Shown: positions 49,472-59,620, counted from the stretch's first letter. The stretch is DNA of 64,000 nt from Xestospongia muta (GCA_963693285.1 OY848929.1:3102501-3166500); one strand, 5' to 3'. The notes: a model not told the origin generated them from the letters alone. Made by a program: numbers and translations.

Positions 49472-49611
49472 AACCATCACATCAGGTAGTTGAGGCTCAA
49501 CATCCCATGTTTAAGTTACAAAACTTAAAATACCAAGGACAATGTACTGTTCATCCTTATGAAAGCTCAATCAATGCACTACTATGTCAAGCTACTTTAA
49601 TGTCAACATAA
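49472..49611 (+). CDS. Exon-like, unrecognised
   Basis: Acceptor aatatatgtag, then HQVVEAQHPMFKLQNLKYQG and CTVHPYESSINALLCQATL to a stop. Protein-like, same strand as 49,021-49,136, separated by about 335 bp. Confidence 0.45.
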
Positions 49612-50328
49612 GTTTCTAATGAAACCAAACACCATCATACCAGGTAAAAAGAATGAACAACAACTTTGATTTAACTCTATATGCAAAAGGCAGGATGTAA
49701 TCAAAAAACCTTTCGAGATAACCTATCTCTTCCATTTTGTTTTCATCCTACTCTATGTACATTCCAGAAATGCCAAAAATGAAGGGAGACAATAGGGAAA
49801 GGCTTGGTGGATTCAAAGATGTACACATTGTATCACAGTTTTACATGCTCTAGAAATAGAACCACTATACAACCACTATACAACCACAACACTGACTCCC
49901 CCCACCCTCACTCTTGATCAATGACCTTAATTAATGCATTAAATGAATGCATTAAATGAATGCACGAACCATATGTCATAATATTTATATTCTAAACACT
50001 TAACACTTAACCCAATATTTATTCAAACTCTAACCACTCTGAACTCCTCGACCTGTACAAACATTAACGTACTGCAGGTGAAATCAACTTTGGATTTGTT
50101 TTCACTAACTATTTACTAATATTAACATTGTCATCATGTGAACTTTCAATTCAATTCAAATGACCAGTGATTCAAAATCTAAATGAATTACGAAAAAGTT
50201 TATATCGGATCATATCAATGGCAATCGTCTGGATTAAGTGTTTGTTCGTTATTAAATGCTCCTGTATATAAATTGGCAAGTTAAGATTTATGATATAATT
50301 AATTTCTAACTGCCTTTAATCTATGTAG
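49612..50328. other. No firm gene
   Basis: A short open stretch from an ATG at 50,183 (MNYEKVYIGSYQWQ) precedes the LRR exon but does not join it in phase with a GT donor. Repeated short words such as aatgcattaaatg near 49,930. Nothing else. Confidence 0.4.
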
Positions 50329-50388
50329 AGACAGCTCTCTCATTTAAGGATACTTGATTTGTCACAGAACAAACTGACTGAAATTTCT
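50329..50388 (+). CDS. Leucine-rich repeat exon, 60 nt
   Basis: Acceptor tctatgtag, donor gtgagtt. The frame reads RQLSHLRILDLSQNKLTEIS, a textbook LRR (LxxLxxLxLSxNxL). Being exactly 60 nt and in phase, it is a whole-repeat exon. Part of a larger LRR gene, or a fragment of one; only one further piece is visible. Confidence 0.75.
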
Positions 50389-50559
50389 GTGAGTTGATGA
50401 ATTGTAATGGCTGTGTACATATATGTTAACGTGAATTGAATGCTAGCCCAACCCATAAACCATCAATTGACAATATAGCTTAATATTTGACTTACAAATT
50501 GTTAATGCTTCATTATCTGACTAGTCATAGCTAATTATTTACTTTATTTGTTAATATAG

Positions 50560-50607
50560 TTTTTATAAGTTCAATTCTGTACAGTTGCTACAATGGAAAT
50601 GAATACA
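50560..50607 (+). CDS. Second LRR-like exon, damaged
   Basis: Acceptor gttaatatag, donor gtgagt. Reads FYKFNSVQLLQWK then a stop. FYKFNSVQLL follows the LRR pattern after TEIS of the previous exon; a one-base shift would give YNGNEY, typical of an LRR turn, so a frame break is likely. Confidence 0.45.
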
Positions 50608-51092
50608 GTGAGTTTATTCTACATGATTTTTAAGCATAACAACATATTATAATCACTGTGCTATTATATGTTCTCTGTAATAGTCACATTAAATACTAAT
50701 GTTACACAACTCTAGTACAAAAAAGCTAAAATAATAATACATTGGTATAGTCTATTATCATAGCATTATATTGTGGTTTATAAGTCAGTAATTATTAAAG
50801 AAATGCATTTCTTTTTAATTATGCCTTTCTTTGTAAACACAGTCTGAGTACTTGTATCACCATCATTCATCCTTTCTCTGTCTGTGTCTCTTTCTGCTAA
50901 TAGTAATGTGATAACATCACTGGTTCAAGGATGTACATGTAATGGCTAGCATTTGACATCTTGAAAAGGAGTGGGAACTATAAGAAAAGGAAGAGTTTGT
51001 TACACTAACATCAATGACTCTCAAATTATTAACATTACTGTATTATTATCTAGCTGGTTCTAATGTGATGCAACAATACTATGTTATCAGTG
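50608..51092. other. No recognisable gene
   Basis: AT-rich, no open stretch of note. Confidence 0.5.
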
Positions 51093-51494
51093 TTAAGTAT
51101 TTGTTTGTAATGGCAGGTCTAGTAAAATGGTATTAGTTACTGTGACATTAATCTCAGCCACTGTGATGGTTGCTCGACATGTATATTGTCCAGCATCAGA
51201 GGTATTTAGTGAAGAAAAGAACAGTGACAGAGAGTACATAGTATCTGAGTTATTACTAAGTACTGATGGTACACCGACAGTATTTAGGTCATCAGATACT
51301 AACGATGTATTAAGACTATCTTTGATCCATACAATAGTTGGTGTCACTATAAGTCTATCAATAACTTCAACAGTACAAGTAATGTTATATTCTTCACCAG
51401 TCTGGCTATACCAGTTGTCATAATGTTCATTATTGGAGATGGGATTGCTAAAAGATATGGAAATATTAATCATATGACTAAGTCCACTTTTTGA
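51093..51494 (-). CDS. Ig-like domain exon a
   Basis: Minus strand. Cysteine in the B strand (EEYNITCTVEVI), core tryptophan (TIVWIKD), and the F-strand signature DAGQYTCRATI with the second cysteine; several N-glycosylation sequons (NNS, NTS, NVT). Acceptor gttggag; a one-base change in the A5 run at its start would be needed to join exon b in phase 1. It ends at a stop soon after TILLDLP, without a visible donor or transmembrane segment. Probably an extracellular receptor or adhesion protein fragment. Confidence 0.75.
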   Translation of the reverse strand, partial: SKSGLSHMINISISFSNPISNNEHYDNWYSQTGEEYNITCTVEVIDRLIVTPTIVWIKDSLNTSLVSDDLNTVGVPSVLSNNSDTMYSLSLFFSSLNTSDAGQYTCRATITVAEINVTVTNTILLDLPLQTNT

Positions 51495-51542
51495 CTCCAA
51501 CAAAAATATTATACAGTGTAAATGGAATTAAATACAATGTAC

Positions 51543-51907
51543 CTTGTACAGTAATAGTAGTGCTAGAATTAGCTGAAGTGTTCTTTACATACATATAGTC
51601 AGTGATATTAGATAGTATATTAAAAAATAACAGGAATACTGTCCACTATCATCTCTATTATCTAATGGATTGAAGTGCAGTGTAACTTTATACTGAAGAG
51701 AGCTAATTTTTGTAAGACTATCTATAATAGTAACGTCATTTGAAAGACCACTAGGAACAGATGTGCCATTTCTTGTCCACTGGCTTCTCACAATAACAGG
51801 TATTGTCACAAGATCATTCAATGTAATCACACATCTGAGAAAGAAAGATGTACCAGCATAGAGTACTCTATGATGAATTTGAGAAATGCTTAGTATCACA
51901 GGAGGAA
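51543..51907 (-). pseudogene. Ig-like domain exon b, frameshifted
   Basis: Minus strand. Acceptor ttttattttgtag and donor gtacat. Reads PPVILSISQIHHRVLYAG, FFLRCVITL, SQWTRNGTSVPSG, and DDSGQYSCYFL: both Ig cysteines and the core tryptophan are present. After YSCY the frame breaks in a run of six A on the plus strand (51,622-51,627). One extra base there restores a normal Ig end (DYMYVKNTSANSSTTITVQ) with a phase-1 donor. Phase 1-1 is usual for Ig exons. Confidence 0.8.
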
Positions 51908-51959
51908 CTACAAAATAAAAACAATTACTTAATATAATAGTGGAACTTGTTTAACTCAC

Positions 51960-52126
51960 AATGAACAATCAGTTCATAGTAAACTGAGCATCATAAGTAG
52001 CAGTTGCTGAATCGTTACTTCCATTAATACCAGTCACATTAAAATCAGCTTTACATATATATACTCCTCTGTCTTAACATGTCCTACCAATGTAACTTTG
52101 GTGTTCGTGTAGTAATATGTGTTAGC
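51960..52126 (-). pseudogene. Ig-like domain exon c, C-terminal half
   Basis: Minus strand. Acceptor gaagcatag, then TYYYTNTKVTLVGHVK, a one-base shift, then DRGVYICKADFNVTGING. DxGxYxC is the Ig F strand. The intron to exon b is only 52 bp. A stop after AQFTMN and the internal shift suggest decay; the N-terminal half of the domain was not found. Confidence 0.65.
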
Positions 52127-53387
52127 CTATGCTTCGAATGGTGATGATAATTATACAACAAATAATTTTTAAATCCACCGAAGTACTAGTCAGTTCAAGT
52201 ATAAAACTAAACAATAGAAATCATTTTTAATGCAATTTAAGATTGTGTTAGTTGCATATAATGAAGATAATTTTATATATAAAATCATTCATCTCTAAGC
52301 CTACACCTTTAAAAGATAATAAAAGGTGGTCAACAAGAGCAGATGAAGCTGGCACAAAAATAACAAGACCAAGGAAAATTAATAAACTGTATGTCAGTAC
52401 TTAACACAGTTACTTAGGATGCTTACCATAGTATGCTATAAGCTAGTCAACGTCAGTACTTAGCCCAAGACTGAAAAAAAATTATAAATCCTTTTCACTA
52501 GGTATTGTGACTCTTAAAAATGAAGTAGGCATATCAGACTCAGGTCTATTGGGGTATACTATCACAGATATGTAGGAAGGCTACATGATGGATGACTTTC
52601 ACTTTCAGTCTAGTACAATACATAGTACGTATCTGATTCTTACACACAACAATGTTTCAGTCACATTTCCATACACAGTAGTTGATTATGTGCAATGATT
52701 CATTTTATTTCCCAGGTGTCAGCAACAGTCTGAGACAACAGACAGCCTTTTATCCTTGATCAAGCTATGTCACATTGTTGACAGAGTTAATAATTGAGAT
52801 AAAGGAATTGAAATAAGAAAAGACAATTCCTAGAAGAATGAACAGACAAACAGACTTGTTGGTCAATAATGTATAGACAGAAAAATTGACAAGAAAAACT
52901 CTCTTAAAAGTTTGATATACTGATGCTATTTGTCTCACATTTCCCTTCTAATCATGCATTAGTCAAGTCATTGTGTCAAAACAGAAACATAAATTTAAAG
53001 TAGCGGCCTAAGATTGGCTAACAACACCTACAATATTGTATTAAGTACCACCAGATAATGTAGTCAACATTACAACCTGTTCAATAATGACCTGAGAAAG
53101 TTATAAACTGTACCCCAGTACTTGTCACAATGCTTATCGTTAGTATGCTCTCAGCTACTCTTCCAAAGAGCTAGAAAGGAGCATTTAATTTATCGAAAAA
53201 ATTACATACATCAAGATATAAACTCAATGACTGTCTATGCATGACTTGAAGATAAATGTTTGCCATTAGGTTTATTCGATCTACAAAACAAGGTACAAAT
53301 CTCTAATGACTTCAGTGATAAAAAATGTTTCCATGCATGTGAAGTTGCTGCTCAATACAGGCAAGTGTGACTTCCCTGAAAGTAGCA
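52127..53387. other. No recognisable gene
   Basis: AT-rich, likely intergenic. The phrase of type gtcagtacttaacac...gcttaccatagtatgct occurs three times (about 52,395, 52,450, 53,110) in degenerate form. Confidence 0.5.
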
Positions 53388-53389
53388 AA

Positions 53390-53480
53390 CTTACAAGTAG
53401 TCTGTGCTCTGTATAAGTACCCAAAAGTGGATCTGTACCAAAACAGAAATACATGGCCACAGAAAAACATTAACAACATT
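53390..53480 (-). pseudogene. MYCBP2: Last recognisable PHR piece
   Basis: Reads SVAMYFCFGTDPL, matching CSVAVFFCFGTxHFC of PHR proteins. The cysteines that should follow FGT are not in frame, and upstream stops are present. Confidence 0.55.
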
Positions 53481-53554
53481 TGTACCACATAACATTAAAG
53501 AAGCCTCACTTCTATTCTTACAGTAATGAAATGGTTTCTACATAACATATTTAC

Positions 53555-53654
53555 CTGGACTGACCTCCAGTATTAAAACAAGTTGGACAAATTAGTTCAG
53601 AAGAATCAAAATCATCACTAGCATCAGCACAGTATGTTTTCCACAGTAACATGT
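53555..53654 (-). pseudogene. MYCBP2: PHR tandem-cysteine exon
   Basis: Acceptor catccattag and donor gtaaat. Reads TYCADASDDFDSSELICPTC, matching the PHR pattern CDA...DDYDxxELICxAC that follows YVCYKCRK. Confidence 0.8.
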
Positions 53655-53753
53655 CTAATGGATGGATAAAAATAGGTTGTAAGAATGAATGAATAGATAG
53701 ATGGTTGATAATATACTGGAGAGAAAGACATATACATGGACGAATTGTCTTAC

Positions 53754-53975
53754 CTTCTTACGTTTGTAACAGACATAGTAAGCACATTTCCAAATGGCAT
53801 ACTCAAATAGTTTCTGATAGAACAAGATGAGAGAAAATGATAGAGTGACATTTTGATTGCTTCAAACGTAACTGACACTTCCTCTTCACATCATCATAAA
53901 CCTTAAACAGGGGTGTGACCACATCTGAGAGATGAGGATAAGCTATGGATTTGTCCTTATAGTGAAAAATAGAAT
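53754..53975 (-). pseudogene. MYCBP2: PHR exon after the RING
   Basis: Reads YPHLSDVVTPLFKVYDDVKR then KCQLRLKQSK, a frame break, and EYAIWKCAYYVCYKRKK at the 3' end with donor gtaaga. YAYYVCYKCRK is a strongly conserved PHR string. One cysteine (CYKC to CYKR) is lost. Confidence 0.8.
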
Positions 53976-54059
53976 ACAGAATCAACTACCACAGATGATA
54001 CAATGGATAGATGACAGATTAACAGAACAATGCATACAGTTAAATGGACCCTCTTACCT

Positions 54060-54300
54060 CACAAATGGAGCATAACATAAACCTGAAGTGACTCCTTATC
54101 ACTTCTTACTGAGAGCATTATGAAAGCACTGATATAGTGAGAAAATGTGATCACACTCTAACTGGATAGCTGGAGTACATGACAATCTCTCAGTATCAAA
54201 TATCAGACACGTATCGTCAGCATCTTGTTTTAATCGATAGTGTGTGGATTCATCTTGATTGCCATGCCCATGAAGACATGCTATATACACACTCCATCGC
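54060..54300 (-). pseudogene. MYCBP2: RING exon of the inner PHR copy
   Basis: Reads ECVY, shift, CLHGHGNQDE, LKQDADDTCLIFDTERLSC, TPAIQLECDHIF, YQCFHNALSKK, then a stop and a frame change into HFRFMLCSICE and donor gtaaga. The motif KQDADDxCxIC...PAIQLxC is characteristic of PHR RINGs. Here the second zinc cysteine is F (CLIF), an extra codon disturbs HIFxxxQC, and the W after SKK is TGA. The preceding string LGQLCC in place of the expected CGHxC also lacks ligands. Confidence 0.82.
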
Positions 54301-54329
54301 TTCTTTTAGGCTACAACATAGTTGACCAA

Positions 54330-54478
54330 GAAACAGCAGCTTATCACAGACAGACGTAGCTCTCACTTGACACTCAAGATCACCATAACATTACCAATAG
54401 ATTACAGACCAGTATTATTGGTAGTACTACAGAACCTATAGGCACCTTTACCTCCACCTGTAATATAGATAGTCAGTG
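54330..54478 (-). pseudogene. MYCBP2: YRFC exon of the inner PHR copy
   Basis: Reads GGGKGAYRFCSTTNNTGL then TAA, with a one-base loss in the following NVC codons. It is a diverged copy of 46,400-46,541 but continues smoothly into the RING exon, so it represents the original arrangement. Confidence 0.75.
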
Positions 54479-54525
54479 TTGTCATGGATACTGTTGCTGT
54501 GATAATGAAAGGCACTAAAGTGCCG

Positions 54526-55343
54526 AACCTCGCTGCAGTTTCTAAGTTATTTATAAATCCTATGCCAGCTTAGGCCCAGCTTATGATGTTGTTATTGCAA
54601 GAAAATTTATTAACATTCCAGAAGGTGTGGTTATAAAATGGTAAGCTTTGTCATTCTGTATATGCTCATTAACATTCCAGAAGGTGTGGTTATAAAATGG
54701 TAAGCTTTGTCATTCTGTATATGCTCATTAATTGTTGCTTGATTTCTAGCTTTGCCATGTCCGTGAAGCAGTAACTGAGTAAGTGATAGTATCATTCAAT
54801 TGCCAAGCAAGATTAAGTGCTAATTTCGTGATGAAAACTTTCTCTGAGTCTTTACATGACCCTTTAAAATGTATCAAAATTTCATATACAAAATTTATTG
54901 TAACTTGAAGATGAAACGTTCTTTGGAAACGTCCCGTAGTACAAATATAAATCGATATATTATCTATTAGTAGCAGTCTTTTCAGTGCTTGGAGACGTTT
55001 CCTGAATGCGTTACTTCGCTCCAAGTCCAAAAAACATTTTTCAGAACTTTTCTAACGATTACTTCGACCAACAGCCTTCTATCTTGCTGATCCGTATTCC
55101 TCTGAGACTGTTTACAACATAGTAAAAAATCTCCACGTTAAGTTTTTAACTTTTCGAGAAACGGCACTTGACCTCTGTAGCCTGAAAATTCTTTTGCGAG
55201 TTTTAAGCTTCTGTTTTTCTTGACGATGTTCTTGACACTACTGTTGTAAAGTCCACATGCTTTTCTATTCGTTGCTAAACGTTGGTAGCTGCTAACGCTT
55301 CGGTTCCCAAGTTATAGTAGTTCAAAGGTAACAGGCAGTGCAG

Positions 55344-55375
<32 letters not shown>

Positions 55376-55415
55376 ACTAGAGTACCCTCGCTTTGCGCCC
55401 ACGCACAGCGAGGTT
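54526..55415. mobile_element. ~890-bp element with inverted ends (MITE-like)
   Basis: Starts aacctcgctg (54,526) and ends cagcgaggtt (55,415), a perfect 10-bp inverted repeat. It splits sequence that is continuous in the arms (gataat / aattatcaatcaatt), suggesting a short TAAT-type duplication. The start is preceded by a hairpin ggcactaaagtgcc. Inside are a 60-bp tandem duplication (54,608-54,727) and a CA run (55,343-55,370). No transposase was seen; a 94-codon open stretch on the minus strand (54,746-55,030) has no recognised motif. Confidence 0.6.
54608..54727. repeat. 60-bp tandem duplication
   Basis: Two near-identical copies starting attaacattccagaaggtg, each containing a donor-like atg-gtaagctt. 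Confidence 0.85.
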
Positions 55416-55800
55416 AATTATCAATCAATTAACATCAATAGATCATTAACACAACTTATTAAATATTCATATTATACTATATACAATTAGAAATAAAGTG
55501 GTAAAGATCACTATGAATAAGTGATAGATGGCACAGAGGCTCTTCAAAAAAGCAATAGTTTTAAAGGACCACGTGGTATTTGGCCCTCATTAACCAGTAC
55601 AAACAATGTACATTGAACACGAGGATCACCTACAACAGGTTTGGGATCTGTGGGAGTTTCTAGTCTCAATGAAGCCACAGCAGTATCACCAGTGACTTTC
55701 TATTGTTATGATACAATAACATATAATTATTATAATATATCACTAATATGTGTAACGTTTATATTACGTACATGTACAAACAATAAATTAGTGACTAAGT
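55416..55800 (-). pseudogene. Upstream exon of the inner PHR copy
   Basis: Diverged reverse copy of 45,240-45,545. It keeps the region coding PKPVVGDP and VNEG but has indels relative to the arm copies. Plus-strand open stretches here are antisense. Confidence 0.6.
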
Positions 55801-56237
55801 ATGGTGGACCTTTATTCATCGAAGTACTGTTGGGAAAGTCAACTGATGGCACTATTGCATATATACATGTAAAAGTGGTGGCTCCAACATGTCAATGGAC
55901 ACATTCTCCTGTAATATGTATGAGCCCTGCACTTTCACTTTTACTTGTACAGACTCCACTTTACCAAAAACAGTCTAGGAAGCCAAGTTGATTGATAGTA
56001 GCAGCTGAATTAACTCCCTCAGCTATATGCAGCACTCTAACCAAGAGGTGTCACATTAGTCATTGTAGCAATGTCTCTTGGTTTAATATATGGAAAAATA
56101 ATACATGAGTCAGTGATATGGTGACAGACTGCTTTTAGTAGACTGCAGACATGACTGTTGAAGAGTATATTAGCCATCGAAGAGGGTTCTTCTGTTTGTT
56201 CAAAGTTAGAGTCTGTCTTTTCATCTTCTCCTTTTTT
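55801..56237. other. No recognisable gene
   Basis: Between the inner PHR copy and the right arm; no open stretch of note. Confidence 0.5.
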
Positions 56238-56436
56238 TTAATTGAGTGGTAGACACCATGAGACTACCAAGTTAGTACCTGAATGGATAGATGGATAGAT
56301 AAATAATAGGATCATGAGGTTTTTCAACTTGTCTAGCTTGCATACAACTTTATACTGTTCGTCATTATTAGGTACTATGAGAATCTTCCAACCCTTATGA
56401 CTAGTAGCCAACTTACACAATAAAGGGAAGCTAAAA
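56238..56436 (-). CDS. Exon at the right-arm boundary, unrecognised
   Basis: Acceptor tattcttttag, then LLCKLATSHKGWKILIVPN and EQYKVVCKLDKLKN. The arm similarity ends inside it at about 56,349; the part beyond is unique to this side. It may belong to the PHR-derived gene copy to its right. Confidence 0.4.
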
Positions 56437-56449
56437 GAATATTCACAGT

Positions 56450-56452
<3 letters not shown>

Positions 56453-56487
<35 letters not shown>
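56453..56487. repeat. TA microsatellite
   Basis: About half the length of the mirrored run at 46,783-46,848. Confidence 0.95.
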
Positions 56488-56494
<7 letters not shown>

Positions 56495-56733
56495 CATCAC
56501 ATTAATAATATCAAAAAAATGAGGTATTTTAATGCAAACAATAGTGTTGTACTTCTTTCCTTATCAACTTCTTTCAGGACATTTTTGTCAGGTCAATCAG
56601 AGAGATATAACTGTTCAATATATTGCTAGATAATAGTACATAGAAATACTAACTACTTATCTATACCTTTCCTTTCTCTCTGTACAATCGTCTATAAATC
56701 TATTACTTTGTTTAAAATAGAAATCCATCCCTT

Positions 56734-57486
56734 TATAACTCTATAAGAGACAGCAGCCTATCACAGACAGACGTAGCTCTCACTTGACACTCAAGATCAC
56801 CACAAACATTACTAATAGATAAAAGACCAGTATTACTGATAGTACTACAGAACCTATAGGCACGTTTACCTCCACCTGTAATATAGATAGTCAGTGTTGT
56901 CATGGATACTGTTGCTATGGTAATTATCAATCAATTAATATCAATTAGTTGCTATAATAAAGTGGGCTCCTTAGGATGTGCATATATTTTGCCATGGCAA
57001 TTGTCAGTGAATATTTAAATTCTATTTACTTACCTCCTACAGTGTAATTGAATTTGACCAATCCATTCAAAGTACAAGATTCACCTAAGAATGATATAGC
57101 CAAGTAGGGTTTGATATGACCATACCTTCATGAAGATCAAATTTAACAGATTATTCTTTGAACATCTGAATAGAAGTGGAGGTCATTGTCACTCACATTA
57201 GTTATCAGTACGTTTGTGATAATGCAGTACATGATCGCATTCTCCACACAAGTTACCACAATGATTACATGATATAGGAGCTTTAGTTTCACCATCATCA
57301 TGATTGTCACATAGAGGCTAAAAGGACAAGAATAACATTGTCATAAATAATTCTCTTCCTCATGCATTCCTCAACTGAGTTTTGCTATATTCTCGTAGCC
57401 ATTATCCTGAGAAGATAGCAACAATATCTTCTTCATCAATGACACACAGAGAAGCTAAACATAGCCAGACTGTATATGTGTGTGCA

Positions 57487-57521
<35 letters not shown>

Positions 57522-57979
57522 AAGATGTTACTTGTATGCATCATATCAGCTATTACTATGGGAATACATTCCAGGATCTGCATTACTAGCTTCTTCATTG
57601 ATCTTTGTTAAAAGTAATACAACTTGTCCAATAGCTGAGTTAGCCTAATCCTTCAATTGATCTTTAAGTACAGACTAGAGATAGGACATAATATAATATA
57701 ATATAATTCATAGATTATTATTAGCACAACTTATTAAATATTCATATTATACTATACACAATAATTACAAATAAAGTGGTAAAGATCACTATTAATAAGA
57801 GAATAGATACCACAGAGGCTCTTCAAAAAAGCAATAGTCTTTAAAGGACCACATGGTATTTGACCCTCATTAACCAGTACAAAAAATGTACATTGAACAC
57901 GAGGATCACCTACAACAGGTTTGGGATCTATGGAAGCTTCTAGTGTCAAAGAAGTCACAGCAGTATCACCAGTGACTTT
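56734..57979 (-). pseudogene. MYCBP2: PHR-family ligase fragment, right arm
   Basis: Mirror of 45,297-46,541: exons at about 57,752-57,979, 57,545-57,674, 57,197-57,317, 57,022-57,164 and 56,734-56,875. It carries the same TAA after HKRTDN, the same TAA after MFKE and the same one-base loss near HEG, so these lesions predate the inverted duplication. In 57,545-57,674 one codon differs (GCTAATCC for GCTAACTC on the plus strand side). Confidence 0.75.
57478..57521. repeat. GA/TG microsatellite
   Basis: Mirror of 45,757-45,800. Confidence 0.9.
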
Positions 57980-57989
57980 CTATTGTAAT

Positions 57990-59200
57990 GATACAATAAC
58001 ATATAATTATGATATATCACTAATATGTGTAATGTTTATATTATGTACATGTACATGTACAAACAATAAATTAGTGACTAGGCTGTAATGCACTACACCA
58101 AAAAAGTTGACAAGAAGAGGACTTTTCTGACCATTGTAAATCATGCATAAATGTTTAAACTTTTGTCCGTTTGGAAGGATACTTAAACAATATGGTTTCC
58201 TGGGATATGTGGCTCAGTTGGTCCAAATGCTAGTCAATATAGACTCAATAACTCCACCCATTGTAACAAGATGATGGCATGCTTCTGTACAATGGCAGGG
58301 CTTCATATATGTGTGCTTAATAAACTTACATTCAGACAGACAATCTTCATTGTGTACTAGATTACATATAGGGAGTTATATTGTTGTTACTATCATGGCA
58401 CGATCTTGATGATCAACTGGGCATGCTCAGTTCGACTAGCCATTCTAGTGGTGCCAATTTTGTAGTAGAAAATAATGCTATTGATTCATTTTAGCAACTG
58501 GTCCATTAGGATTTTAACTGTTTAGCAAGACCAAAAGAAGGAACTGAAGTCTATGCAGTCAAGTCATTCTGATAGGGCAGCAAATACTGAGGCAAAGCTC
58601 TTCCTGGCTACTACAAAACTGGAAGACAGGAGTAACAAATACGGTCAGAGTAACAGTATCCATGTGTGTCAGTATATTTAGCTTGTCCCACTTAGCGTTT
58701 GTACTCAGTGAGTTTTGATTCACTTTTAGCCCTTGGATTGACAGACTTGAAAACTAAGCCTGTCATCAAATCATTTATAAACACAATACCCGATTAGTAC
58801 TTTTCTGTGTAATATATGGAATTTGGTAACCAGTATATTTGGTAGAATACAGCAAGTGAGAATAAAATCAGTCAAGTATCTTTATTTAGTACCAACCTAT
58901 TTATTTTCTTCTCCTAGGCTCTAATTTGTATTTGTATCATAAAAGCTCTTCTTGTGAACCTTTTTTATATAGTGCATTACTGAATATATGCATATATATA
59001 ACCTATTATCCTCTCATTTTTGTTGTAAGATTGACATGTTGTACATCCAGCTAATGATCACTTCTCTTCTCTTTATAATTACTATATTATAATATTATTG
59101 GTGATCTGTTAACTACATATATACATACCACCACTATACAGCTGTGAGTTGTATATAAAATGTCACCGAAATTAATGTCATTATTTTACACATATATGCA
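57990..59200. other. No recognisable gene
   Basis: Mirror of 44,085-45,290. A D-like string is at about 58,575-58,665, reading TEAKLFLATTKLEDRSNKYG then QSNSIHV, similar to HKFGQSNCNHKY at 60.2 kb. Confidence 0.5.
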
Positions 59201-59206
59201 TATATA

Positions 59207-59280
59207 TAAAGAGAGAGAGAGAGAGAGAGAGTGTGTGCGCGCGCGTGTGTGTGTGATATATATGTATGTGTGTGTGTGTG

Positions 59281-59323
<43 letters not shown>
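59207..59323. repeat. Compound microsatellite
   Basis: GA, GC/GT, TG and TA runs; mirror of 43,965-44,084. Confidence 0.95.
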
Positions 59324-59435
59324 GTACTGGTAAGTTATACCTGATAACATATATTAGTATATTTGAGTATATGTTCTTTCGATGGTGAGTAAGGACTACC
59401 GTATAAGAATAATACATTTTCTTTATTTTCTGTAG

Positions 59436-59496
59436 TTGCTGCTCTATATAACAGACTATCTACCTCCCTGGACTCTTTTGGTATCATCGACATCTT
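59436..59496 (+). CDS. A-type exon, 61 nt, right arm
   Basis: Acceptor ttattttctgtag, donor gtaagtta. Contains TCCCTGGACTCTTTT. One frame reads AALYNRLSTSLDSFGIIDI. Length is not a multiple of three. Confidence 0.42.
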
Positions 59497-59620
59497 GTAA
59501 GTTATATCTAACATTTAATGATAATGGATGTTATTACAAATTGATGTTATTACAAACTTATTATGATAATAGTTCTCTGATAATTGTTGTGCAATAATAT
59601 CTTGTAAACTATTTCTATAG

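Larger units (their letters stand above)
53388..55790 (-). pseudogene. MYCBP2: PHR-family ligase fragment, inner copy with RING region
   Basis: The most 3'-complete copy. In minus order: upstream exon similar to 45,297-45,524 (about 55,500-55,700), an inserted element (54,526-55,415), the YRFC exon (54,330-54,478), the RING exon (54,060-54,300), then exons at 53,754-53,975, 53,555-53,654 and about 53,390-53,480. The exon with CGNLC is deleted. The order and spacing of motifs follow the C-terminus of PHR ligases (Myc-binding protein 2, Highwire), which ubiquitinate targets through RING and adjoining cysteine-rich modules. Many lesions: not expected to make a working ligase. Confidence 0.8.
46945..56348. 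other. Spacer between the inverted arms
   Basis: A 9.4-kb region not mirrored as a whole. It holds unrecognised exon-like pieces, an LRR exon, Ig exons and the inner PHR copy, listed separately. Confidence 0.9.

Noticed and set aside
55641..55991. 116-codon open stretch on the plus strand
   Set aside because: Antisense to the upstream exon of the inner PHR copy.
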